A stretch of DNA of 5,351 bases from SG8-39 sp032125995 (lineage in GTDB: Bacteria; Pseudomonadota; Gammaproteobacteria; Burkholderiales; SG8-39): NCBI GenBank assembly GCA_032125995.1, contig JAQBBQ010000120.1:1-5351 (forward strand), read 5' to 3'. Positions 1 through 5,351 of the stretch are shown in pieces. Both the position numbers and the translations under genes were made by a program. Every line of letters starts with the position of its first letter. Position 1 is the stretch's first letter. The notes under the pieces were generated by a model. It was not told the origin of the DNA. It searched no databases and saw only the letters and a program-made list of their open reading frames with translations.

Positions 1-2
1 CC

Positions 3-68
3 GTTGTGTTTGGCGCCGGTCCGATCGGGCTGTGCGCCATCGCGAGCCTCAAGTACCGCGGCATCAAG
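3..68 (+). pseudogene. Fragment of a zinc-type alcohol dehydrogenase family protein (Rossmann segment)
   Basis: The frame beginning at base 3 reads VVFGAGPIGLCAIASLKY followed by RGIK. The GAGPIG glycine-rich turn after a hydrophobic beta strand, then a helix, is typical of the NAD(P)-binding domain of medium-chain, zinc-type alcohol dehydrogenases. The next strand of the fold should follow, but the similarity stops near base 68. Beyond that point this frame is only an out-of-frame shadow of GAPDH, ending at a stop at 354-356. The piece is cut by the window's left edge and has no start, zinc ligands or C-terminus here. It could be the remnant of a real deletion or a mis-joined assembly. The family call rests on about 22 residues, so it is tentative. 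Confidence 0.5.
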
Positions 69-69
69 G

Positions 70-402
70 GGCAAGCTCGACGGTTTCGCGATCCGCGTGC
101 CGACAATCAACGTGTCGATCGTCGACCTGTCGTTCATCGCCAAGAAGTCGACGACGGTGGACGCAATCAATGCGGCGGTCAAGAAGGCCGCCGACGGTCC
201 GCTGAAGGGCGTGCTCGAGTACAACACGGACCCGCTCGTGTCGTCGGACTTCAATCACAACCCCGCCAGCTCGGTGTTCGACTCGACCCTCACCAAGGTC
301 GCCCAGGGCAAGCTCGTGAAGGTGACCGCGTGGTACGACAACGAATGGGGTTTTAGCAACCGCATGCTCGATACCGCGGTGGCGCTGATGAATGCCAAGT
401 AG
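70..402 (+). CDS. gap: Glyceraldehyde-3-phosphate dehydrogenase, C-terminal part only
   Basis: GAPDH oxidises and phosphorylates glyceraldehyde 3-phosphate to 1,3-bisphosphoglycerate with NAD(P) in the cytoplasm. About 110 residues of GAPDH are visible, from GKLDGFAIRVPT through NVSIVDLSF, the DFNHNPASSVFDS region and the near-C-terminal WYDNEWGFSNRM signature to a normal C-terminal end (stop TAG 400-402). The family is usually about 330-340 residues, so the N-terminal two-thirds are missing, including the NAD-binding domain and the catalytic Cys motif. The frame stays open to base 1, but residues encoded before base 70 do not look like GAPDH; the preceding DNA fits an alcohol dehydrogenase in another frame. 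If the junction is real, the gene is broken. If it is an assembly join, this is the end of an intact gap gene. The pgk gene downstream supports the identity. The crotonase start follows 8 bases after the stop. Confidence 0.9.
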   Translation, partial: GKLDGFAIRVPTINVSIVDLSFIAKKSTTVDAINAAVKKAADGPLKGVLEYNTDPLVSSDFNHNPASSVFDSTLTKVAQGKLVKVTAWYDNEWGFSNRMLDTAVALMNAK

Positions 403-410
403 CGTGCCCC

Positions 411-1187
411 GTGCCCGCGGTCCTGGTTGAACACTTGGATGACGGTGTCGCCGTCGTTCGCCTAAATCGCCCTGCGGCACTGAACGCGGTCAACGAGGAT
501 CTGCGCCGCGCGCTGCCACCCGCCCTGGCCGCGCTCGACGCCGACAAGCAGGTGCGCGCCGTCGTTGTTACGGGGGCCGGCGAGCGCGCGTTCAGCGCCG
601 GCCAGGACCTTGCCGAGGCAGCGCATTACACGATCGGAGACGTCGATCGCTGGTTCACCGAGCTGCACGCGGCCTATGGCGCGGTACGCGCGCTGGACAA
701 GCCAACCGTGGCCGCCGTCGTCGGCGTTGCCGCCGGCGCCGGCTACCAGATCGCCCTCTACTGCGACCTGCGTGTCACGCATGCCGAGGCGAAGATCGGC
801 CAGCCCGAGGTGAAGACCGGATTGGGGTCGATCCTCGGCACTTCTCTGATGATGTGGCACCTGCCGTTCGGCATCAACGCGGAATTGTCGCTGACCGGAG
901 ATTTCGTTTCGGGCGAGCGGGCTTACCAGCTCGGCATCGTCAACGCGCTGGTGCCGCGTGGCGAGGTCATGACGAAGGCAATCGCGCTGGCGCGCGCACT
1001 CGGCGCGCGTCCGCCGAATGCGATCCGGCTTACCAAACAGCGCATGCGCGAGCTGACCCAGGCGCAGTTCGACGACATTCTCGTTGCGGCGAAGCGCTAT
1101 CAGCGTCTGGCCTATGCATCGGGCGAGCCGCAGCAGATGATGCCGCGTCTGCTCGAGGCGATGGGAAAAGGCAAGCCGACATCATGA
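411..1187 (+). CDS. Enoyl-CoA hydratase/isomerase (crotonase) family protein with one catalytic Glu replaced
   Basis: This 258-residue protein has the usual length of a single-domain crotonase, a fold that binds acyl-CoA and stabilises an enolate in an oxyanion hole. The N-terminus (VAVVRLNRPAALNAVN, residues 13-28), the AFSAGQDL oxyanion segment (60-67), AGAGYQIALYCDLRV (108-122), GQPEVKTGLG (130-139) and the LTGDFVSGERAYQLGIVN stretch (161-178) follow the family order. Aligned without gaps to rat mitochondrial enoyl-CoA hydratase, Glu164 corresponds to Glu133, but Glu144 is replaced by Gln113 (codon CAG 747-749). A standard two-glutamate hydratase mechanism is therefore doubtful. An isomerase, another crotonase reaction or a non-hydratase role is possible. 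The GTG start at 411 is the first usable start in this frame and gives a normal N-terminus. There is no clear Shine-Dalgarno sequence, so translation may be coupled to gap. The last four bases overlap the pgk start. Confidence 0.9.
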   Translation: MPAVLVEHLDDGVAVVRLNRPAALNAVNEDLRRALPPALAALDADKQVRAVVVTGAGERAFSAGQDLAEAAHYTIGDVDRWFTELHAAYGAVRALDKPTVAAVVGVAAGAGYQIALYCDLRVTHAEAKIGQPEVKTGLGSILGTSLMMWHLPFGINAELSLTGDFVSGERAYQLGIVNALVPRGEVMTKAIALARALGARPPNAIRLTKQRMRELTQAQFDDILVAAKRYQRLAYASGEPQQMMPRLLEAMGKGKPTS

Positions 1188-2356
1188 CGTTCAAGCGCAT
1201 GCAGGACGTGGACCTGAAGGGCAAGCGGGTGCTGATTCGCGCCGATCTGAACGTGCCGGTGAAAGACGGCAAGATCGGCGATGACAGCCGCATCCGCGCA
1301 TCGCTGCCGGCGATTCGACGTGCGCTCGAGGCCGGTGCTGCGGTCATGGTGACCTCGCACCTCGGGCGGCCGAAGGAAGGCGTGCTGCGCCCCGAGGACT
1401 CGCTCGCGCCGGTCGCCGCCCGCATCGCTGAGCTGCTCGGGCGCGCGGTGCCGGTAAAGGCCGACTGGGTCGACGGCGTCGAGGTGAAGCCCGGCGAGCT
1501 CGTACTGCTCGAGAACTGCCGCGTCAACAAGGGCGAGAAGGCCGACGACGAGACACTGGCGCGCAAGATCGCGGCGCTCTGCGACGTGTACGTAAACGAC
1601 GCTTTCGGCACGGCGCACCGTGCCGAGGCGACGACGCATGGCGTGGCGCGCTTTGCGCCGATCGCCTGCGCGGGCCCGCTCATGGCTGGCGAACTCGACG
1701 CACTCGGCAAGGCGCTGGCGAACCCGGCCCGCCCGCTGGTGGCGATCGTCGCCGGCGCCAAGGTGTCCACCAAACTCACCATCCTCGATGCACTCGCCAA
1801 AAAGGTCGACTACCTCATCGTCGGCGGGGGAATCGCGAACACCTTCATGCTCGCCGCCGGTTTGCCGATCGGGTCATCGCTCGCCGAAGCGGATCTGGCC
1901 GCGGAAGCGAAGAAGATCATCGAGGCGATGCGCGCGCGGGGGGCCGAAGTGCCGATTCCCGCCGACGTGGTGGTGGCCAAGGCGCTTTCGGTCGACGCCA
2001 AGGCGCAGGTGAAGGCGGCGACCGATGTCGCGGCGGACGACATGATCCTCGACATCGGTCCGCAGACCACGCAAGTGCTCGCCGGCCGGATCGCAACCGC
2101 CGGCACGGTGGTGTGGAATGGGCCGGTGGGCGTGTTCGAGATCGCGCAGTTCGCCAAGGGCACCGAAGTCATTGCGCGGGCGATTGCCGATTCGAAGGCC
2201 TTTTCGATCGCCGGCGGCGGCGATACGGTCGCCGCGATCAATGCGTTCGGCATTGCCGAGCGCATTGGCTACATCTCGACGGCGGGCGGCGCGTTTCTCG
2301 AATTTCTCGAGGGCAAGACGCTGCCCGCGGTCGCCGCACTCGAGGCGCGTGCTTGA
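1184..2356 (+). CDS. pgk: Phosphoglycerate kinase
   Basis: Phosphoglycerate kinase reversibly transfers phosphate from 1,3-bisphosphoglycerate to ADP, giving 3-phosphoglycerate and ATP in the cytoplasm. The 390-residue product has the normal bacterial length and is collinear with E. coli Pgk (387 residues). Visible landmarks are RADLNVP (19-25) and SHLGRP (58-63) in the substrate-binding N-domain, NDAFGTAHR (138-146), the nucleotide-site GAKVSTK (191-197), NGPVGVFE (312-319) and AGGGDT (343-348). No key residue appears to be missing. The ATG at 1184 overlaps the crotonase stop as ATGA, a typical sign of translational coupling. The frame is open further upstream, but that part is a shadow of the crotonase gene. 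An in-frame ATG at 1199, five codons later, is an alternative start. Its position after gap and a crotonase suggests a glycolytic or gluconeogenic operon. Confidence 0.97.
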   Translation: MTFKRMQDVDLKGKRVLIRADLNVPVKDGKIGDDSRIRASLPAIRRALEAGAAVMVTSHLGRPKEGVLRPEDSLAPVAARIAELLGRAVPVKADWVDGVEVKPGELVLLENCRVNKGEKADDETLARKIAALCDVYVNDAFGTAHRAEATTHGVARFAPIACAGPLMAGELDALGKALANPARPLVAIVAGAKVSTKLTILDALAKKVDYLIVGGGIANTFMLAAGLPIGSSLAEADLAAEAKKIIEAMRARGAEVPIPADVVVAKALSVDAKAQVKAATDVAADDMILDIGPQTTQVLAGRIATAGTVVWNGPVGVFEIAQFAKGTEVIARAIADSKAFSIAGGGDTVAAINAFGIAERIGYISTAGGAFLEFLEGKTLPAVAALEARA

Positions 2357-2375
2357 GGGCGCGGGGCCGGCGCGC

Positions 2376-3218
2376 GTGAAGCTCTCGGCGCGCATCGTCG
2401 GCGCCACGGTCGGCCCGCTCACGCAGGCGATCGACGCGCGTTGGTTGATGGCCTACGCGGCGGCGCTCGGTGAGACCGATGCACGCTATTTCGATACCCG
2501 CGGCGCGCTCCTTGCACATCCCCTGTTTCCGGTGTGCTACGAATGGCCGGCGGCAGTGGCGGCGCGCGAGCGGTCGATTCCGGCCGCGGTGTACGCGCGC
2601 GTCGTGCACGCAACGCATGACCTGAAGATCCATCGTCTCCCGGCCGCGGGCGACGCACTCCACACCACCGCGCAGGTCGTCGGTGCGGTGCAGCGCGCGC
2701 CGGGTGCATTCGTCATCACCCGCATGGAGACGCGCGATGCGGCGGGCGATCTGGTTAGCGTAACGGACAACGGATCGCTCTATCGCGGCGTCGCGCTCGA
2801 GGGCGGAGATCGGATCGATGACCCGGGTCCTGACGAGGCATCGGCGCCGAACGCAGCACTGCCGAACGTGGGCAAGGTCACCGTTGCGGCCAACCTTGCG
2901 CATGTCTATACCGAATGTGCGCGGATCTGGAATCCGATTCACACCGACCTTGCCGCTGCGCAGGCCGCGGGGTTGCCGGGCCTGATCCTGCACGGCACGG
3001 CGACGCTCGCGCTTTCGGTCTCCAAGGTCCTCGCGGCCTTCGGCGATGATCCCGCGCGCGTGCGGCGCGTTCGTTGCCGCTTCTCCGGCATGGTGCCAAT
3101 GCCCTCGGTGCTCGACGTCCGCGCGGTCCGTGCACAGCAGGGCGGCGATGGCGCGCTGTTCGAAACGGTCTGCGCGGGCGCGACGGTCGTCAGCCGCGGC
3201 GCAATCGATCTCGCCTGA
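2376..3218 (+). CDS. MaoC-like double-hotdog dehydratase family protein lacking the catalytic Asp
   Basis: This 280-residue protein looks like two hotdog folds in tandem, as in type-2 (R-specific) enoyl-CoA hydratases and MaoC-like dehydratases. The N-terminal half has the AYAAALGETDARYFD segment (26-40) and a HPLFPVCYEWP loop (48-58), then HATHDLKIHRLPAAGDAL (78-95), typical of the non-catalytic repeat. The C-terminal half carries the MaoC active-site region IWNPIHTD (184-191) followed by AAGLPGLILHGTATLAL (197-213). In R-hydratases the motif is D-x-N-P-x-H with a catalytic Asp/His pair. Here His189 is present, but the Asp position is Ile184 (codon ATC 2925-2927), so hydratase activity is uncertain. 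I chose the GTG at 2376, 19 bases after the pgk stop, because it begins a compact MKLSARIVG N-terminus. A GTG at 2349 overlapping pgk would add nine residues. Neither has a strong ribosome binding site. Confidence 0.82.
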   Translation: MKLSARIVGATVGPLTQAIDARWLMAYAAALGETDARYFDTRGALLAHPLFPVCYEWPAAVAARERSIPAAVYARVVHATHDLKIHRLPAAGDALHTTAQVVGAVQRAPGAFVITRMETRDAAGDLVSVTDNGSLYRGVALEGGDRIDDPGPDEASAPNAALPNVGKVTVAANLAHVYTECARIWNPIHTDLAAAQAAGLPGLILHGTATLALSVSKVLAAFGDDPARVRRVRCRFSGMVPMPSVLDVRAVRAQQGGDGALFETVCAGATVVSRGAIDLA

Positions 3219-3234
3219 GGCGCTGCCACGGGAG

Positions 3235-3265
3235 GTCACAGTGCGCCCGGCCGCGGTGATACACT
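3235..3265 (+). promoter_or_regulatory. Possible sigma-70-type promoter ahead of pyk
   Basis: The 94-base gap between the MaoC-like gene and pyk contains TGATACACT at 3257-3265. This resembles an extended -10 element: TG, one base, then TACACT, matching four of six TATAAT positions. A possible -35, GTCACA at 3235-3240, also matches four of six but with a wide 19-base spacer. It is plausible as an internal promoter giving pyk separate expression, but weak. The call is by eye only. Confidence 0.25.
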
Positions 3266-3299
3266 CGCGCGGTCACCGGGGCCGCCCGTCGCCAGAAAC

Positions 3300-3304
3300 G
3301 GAGG
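3300..3304 (+). promoter_or_regulatory. Ribosome binding site of pyk
   Basis: GGAGG lies eight bases upstream of the ATG at 3313. It is a full Shine-Dalgarno match at good spacing and fixes the pyk start. Unlike the crotonase, pgk and MaoC-like genes, pyk therefore has its own strong initiation signal after a 94-base gap. Confidence 0.8.
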
Positions 3305-3312
3305 CCTGACTC

Positions 3313-4752
3313 ATGCTTCGAAGTACCAAGATCGTCGCCACGCTCGGCCCCGCATCCAGCGATGCAGCCACCCTTGAACGGATGGTGCGCGCCGGCGTCG
3401 ACGTCGTGCGGCTCAACTTCTCGCACGGCAGCGCCGACGACCACCGCAAGCGCGCGCAGCTGGTCAAGGACATCAGCCGCAAGACCCGGCGCACGGTCGC
3501 CATCATGTGCGACCTGCAGGGACCCAAGATCCGCGTCGGCAAATTCAAGGACGGGCAGGTCACGCTGGTAAAGGGTGCGCGTTTCATTCTTGATGCGAAC
3601 TGCACCCTGGGCGATGCGGAGCGCAGCGGGCTCGACTACAAGGAATTGCCGCGCGACGTCGAGGCAGGCGCCTTGCTGATGCTCGATGACGGACGCATCT
3701 CGCTCGAAGTCACCGACGTGCACGGCAGCGAGGTTTGCACCGTCGTGCGACAGGGTGGCGTGCTCTTGAACAACAAGGGCATCAACCGCCAGGGCGGCGG
3801 GCTCACTGCACCGGCGCTCACCGCGAAGGATATGGAAGACATCCGGACCGCCGTCGAACTGCAGGCCGACTATCTTGCGGTGTCGTTCCCGAAATCCGGC
3901 GCCGACATGACCAAGGCGGGCGAGTTGATGCGCGCGGCGGGGGGCAAGGCCTTGTTGATCGCAAAGATCGAGCGCGCCGAGGCGGTCAAGGAGGCCGCGC
4001 TCATCGACATCATGAACGCCTGCGACGGGATCATGGTGGCGCGCGGCGATCTGGCGGTCGAGGTGGGCGATGCCTCGGTGCCGGGGCTGCAGAAGATGAT
4101 GATCCGGCTGGCGCGCGAGCAGAACAAGATCGCGATCACCGCCACGCAGATGATGGAATCGATGATCTCGAGCCCGGTGCCGACGCGCGCGGAGGTGTCG
4201 GATGTGGCGAACGCGGTGCTCGACGGCACCGATGCGGTCATGCTCTCGGCCGAGACCGCGAGCGGCAGCTATCCGGTCGAGGTGATCGAGTCCATGGACC
4301 GCATCTGCGTCGAAGCCGAGCAGACGCAGCCGCTCACGCTAGAGCAGGAGTTCCTCCAGCGGGTCTTCACCCGCGTCGACCAGTCGATCGCGATGGCGGC
4401 GCTGTTCACCGCCTTCCACCTCAAAGTGAAAGCGATCGCCGCGCTGACCGAATCGGGCTCGACCGCGCTATGGATGAGCCGGCTGAACTGTGGGGTACCG
4501 ATCTACGCGCTGACCTCGCAGACCTCGACCCGTTATCGTACCGCGCTGCTGCGCGACGTCTTTGCGCTGATGGTGAAATACGTCGGCCACGACCGTGAGG
4601 AACTGATGCACGAGGCGGAGAAGGTACTCGTCGACAATGGGGTCGTGAACGAGGGCGACCTCATCGTGCTGACGATCGGCGAGCCGATCGGCTCGGCGGG
4701 CGGCACGAATACGATGAAGATCGTCAAGGTGGGAGAACACTTGAAGCCGTAG
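3313..4752 (+). CDS. pyk: Pyruvate kinase, PykA-like, predicted potassium-independent
   Basis: Pyruvate kinase transfers phosphate from phosphoenolpyruvate to ADP, yielding pyruvate and ATP, the last step of glycolysis. The 479-residue length matches E. coli PykA (480). Landmarks in order are TKIVATLGPAS (5-15), LNFSHGS (34-40), DLQGPKIRVG (67-76), NNKGINRQGGGL (153-164), the active-site IAKIERAEA (216-224; Lys218 and Glu220), ARGDLAVEVG (243-252; Asp246), ITATQMMESM (275-284) and SAETASGSYP (312-321), followed by the C-terminal regulatory domain. In rabbit muscle enzyme numbering, Glu117 marks potassium-dependent enzymes. Here the TKGPE segment reads LQGPK, with Lys72 at that position, as in the potassium-independent group. 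The sequence closely resembles Burkholderia pyruvate kinases as I recall them. The start is set by a strong ribosome binding site. The allosteric effector cannot be read from the sequence. Confidence 0.97.
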   Translation: MLRSTKIVATLGPASSDAATLERMVRAGVDVVRLNFSHGSADDHRKRAQLVKDISRKTRRTVAIMCDLQGPKIRVGKFKDGQVTLVKGARFILDANCTLGDAERSGLDYKELPRDVEAGALLMLDDGRISLEVTDVHGSEVCTVVRQGGVLLNNKGINRQGGGLTAPALTAKDMEDIRTAVELQADYLAVSFPKSGADMTKAGELMRAAGGKALLIAKIERAEAVKEAALIDIMNACDGIMVARGDLAVEVGDASVPGLQKMMIRLAREQNKIAITATQMMESMISSPVPTRAEVSDVANAVLDGTDAVMLSAETASGSYPVEVIESMDRICVEAEQTQPLTLEQEFLQRVFTRVDQSIAMAALFTAFHLKVKAIAALTESGSTALWMSRLNCGVPIYALTSQTSTRYRTALLRDVFALMVKYVGHDREELMHEAEKVLVDNGVVNEGDLIVLTIGEPIGSAGGTNTMKIVKVGEHLKP

Positions 4753-4785
4753 GTCAATGTTTGCAACGTATGCGCGCGCCGCGCG

Positions 4786-4791
4786 GGAGGA
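4786..4791 (+). promoter_or_regulatory. Ribosome binding site deciding the cupin start
   Basis: GGAGGA sits four bases before the ATG at 4796. An earlier in-frame ATG at 4757 would add 13 residues, but it has no comparable site and lies only four bases after the pyk stop. The strong site favours 4796 as the start. Confidence 0.75.
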
Positions 4792-4795
4792 AGAC

Positions 4796-5245
4796 ATGTC
4801 TGCAGTGACACCGAAGGTCAAGGCGCACAACACATTGCCGCCGCTCGCGTCGCGCTTCGTCGACGCGGCGTCGATGCCCTGGGAGAAGACGGACTACGAA
4901 GGTATCGAAGTGAAAACGCTGCTCGTCGATCCCGAGACGGGTCTGCTGACCCAGCTCCTGCGGATGGCGCCGGGCGCAACGCTGCCCGATCACGAGCACG
5001 TGCAGATCGAGCAGACCTACGTCATGGAAGGCAGCCTCGTCTGCGGCGAGGGCGAGTGCACGGCGGGGCAGTACGTCTGGCGCCCGGCGGGCAGCCGGCA
5101 CGCGGCGCATGCCGGGCCGCAAGGCGGGCTGATGATCGCGATGTTCCAGATCCCGAACAAGTTCTTTCAGGCGGACGGGCAGGTGACCGATTTTCTCGGT
5201 CGGGACTGGAACGAGACCTGGGGAAAGGCGCTTTTCAGGGACTAG
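4796..5245 (+). CDS. Single-domain cupin protein with intact metal-binding motif
   Basis: This is a small 149-residue soluble protein with one cupin beta-barrel. Cupin motif 1 is complete: Gly60, five residues, His66-x-His68, three residues, Glu72, six residues, Gly79. Motif 2 follows as Gly91, five residues, Pro97-x-Gly99, two residues, His102, with Ala in place of the usual final Asn. The three His and one Glu could bind a divalent metal such as Fe, Mn, Zn or Ni. No second domain, signal peptide or membrane segment is visible. It resembles ChrR-type or general cupin-domain proteins, whose functions range from dioxygenases to sugar-phosphate isomerases and sensors, so no reaction is assigned. 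It starts 43 bases after pyk and is probably in the same transcription unit, but nothing in the sequence ties it to glycolysis. Its TAG stop overlaps the stop of a convergent frame. Confidence 0.88.
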   Translation: MSAVTPKVKAHNTLPPLASRFVDAASMPWEKTDYEGIEVKTLLVDPETGLLTQLLRMAPGATLPDHEHVQIEQTYVMEGSLVCGEGECTAGQYVWRPAGSRHAAHAGPQGGLMIAMFQIPNKFFQADGQVTDFLGRDWNETWGKALFRD

Positions 5246-5351
5246 CGCTTCCGTGCCTTGCGCGCCCGGGGTTTCACCCCACCCGCCGCGCGCCCCTCAT
5301 ACAGATCGCGCCCTTCGACCAGCGCGCGGATCTTGCCGTCGGCCATGTTGC
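5242..5351 (-). CDS. 3' end of an unidentified gene with a basic C-terminal tail
   Basis: Reading leftwards from the right edge, a frame stays open for 35 codons to a TAG stop at 5244-5242. It ends in NMADGKIRALVEGRDLYEG, then a short Gly/Ala-rich linker and a tail rich in Lys and Arg (PRARKARKR). About 30 of 35 codons end in G or C, which fits coding sequence in this genome, and no + strand gene competes for this DNA. The start lies outside the window. I do not recognise the family. The basic tail might bind nucleic acid, but that is a guess. The gene converges on the cupin gene, and the two stops share the bases CTAG at 5242-5245. Confidence 0.5.
   Translation of the reverse strand, partial: NMADGKIRALVEGRDLYEGRAAGGVKPRARKARKR

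Noticed and set aside
854..1183. Upstream in-frame extension of pgk by 110 codons
   Set aside because: The extension reads the crotonase gene out of frame and resembles no Pgk N-terminus. The ATG at 1184 gives the normal family length.
1030..1800. - strand open frame of 256 codons opposite the pgk start region
   Set aside because: The Ser/Ala-rich translation without motifs is a codon-bias shadow of pgk and the crotonase.
2118..2375. Upstream extension of the MaoC-like frame inside pgk
   Set aside because: The translation is a low-complexity Arg/Ser-rich shadow of the Pgk C-terminus. MaoC-like sequence begins only at about 2376.
2238..3239. Long - strand open frame of 333 codons opposite the MaoC-like gene
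   Set aside because: It lies antisense to a gene with clear family motifs, its translation is Arg/Ala-rich with no recognisable domain, and long antisense frames are expected in GC-rich DNA.
4768..4787. GC-rich alternating CG run between pyk and the cupin gene as a terminator
   Set aside because: Only short imperfect self-complementarity is visible and there is no T-run. It probably reflects base composition.
5268..5280. Hairpin GGGGT-TTC-ACCCC as a rho-independent terminator
   Set aside because: The stem is only five base pairs with a three-base loop and no following T-run on either strand, so I do not annotate it as a terminator.

Overview
The window is a GC-rich (roughly two-thirds G+C), densely packed stretch of bacterial chromosome. 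Six consecutive genes lie on the + strand, and the 3' end of a seventh lies on the - strand. The pyruvate kinase and phosphoglycerate kinase sequences, and a gap-pgk-pyk gene order, resemble Betaproteobacteria such as Burkholderiales. That placement comes from remembered sequences, not from a search.

Layout. Bases 1-69 do not belong with what follows: another frame encodes a Rossmann-type dinucleotide-binding segment of an alcohol-dehydrogenase-like protein. It joins abruptly, out of frame, to the C-terminal third of glyceraldehyde-3-phosphate dehydrogenase (70-402). Then come a crotonase-fold acyl-CoA enzyme (411-1187), phosphoglycerate kinase (1184-2356, ATGA overlap), a double-hotdog MaoC-type protein (2376-3218), a 94-base gap with a ribosome binding site and a possible promoter, pyruvate kinase (3313-4752), and a small single-domain cupin (4796-5245). 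A - strand reading frame enters from the right edge and stops at 5242, sharing a CTAG with the cupin stop. No gene-free stretch exceeds 300 bases, and I saw no tRNA, rRNA, CRISPR array, insertion sequence or long repeat.

How the genes work together. gap, pgk and pyk cover three steps of lower glycolysis: triose phosphate to 1,3-bisphosphoglycerate, to 3-phosphoglycerate, and finally phosphoenolpyruvate to pyruvate. The crotonase and the MaoC-type protein are inserted between them with tight spacing, so they are probably co-transcribed with the glycolytic genes. Each of the two lacks one acidic residue that is catalytic in its best-studied relatives (Gln for Glu144 of rat enoyl-CoA hydratase; Ile for the Asp of the R-hydratase Asp/His pair). 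Their actual reactions are therefore open.

I do not see a mobile, defence or otherwise clearly new system. The points most worth checking are the chimeric junction at 66-72, the paired active-site substitutions, and the interleaving of acyl-CoA genes with glycolytic genes.
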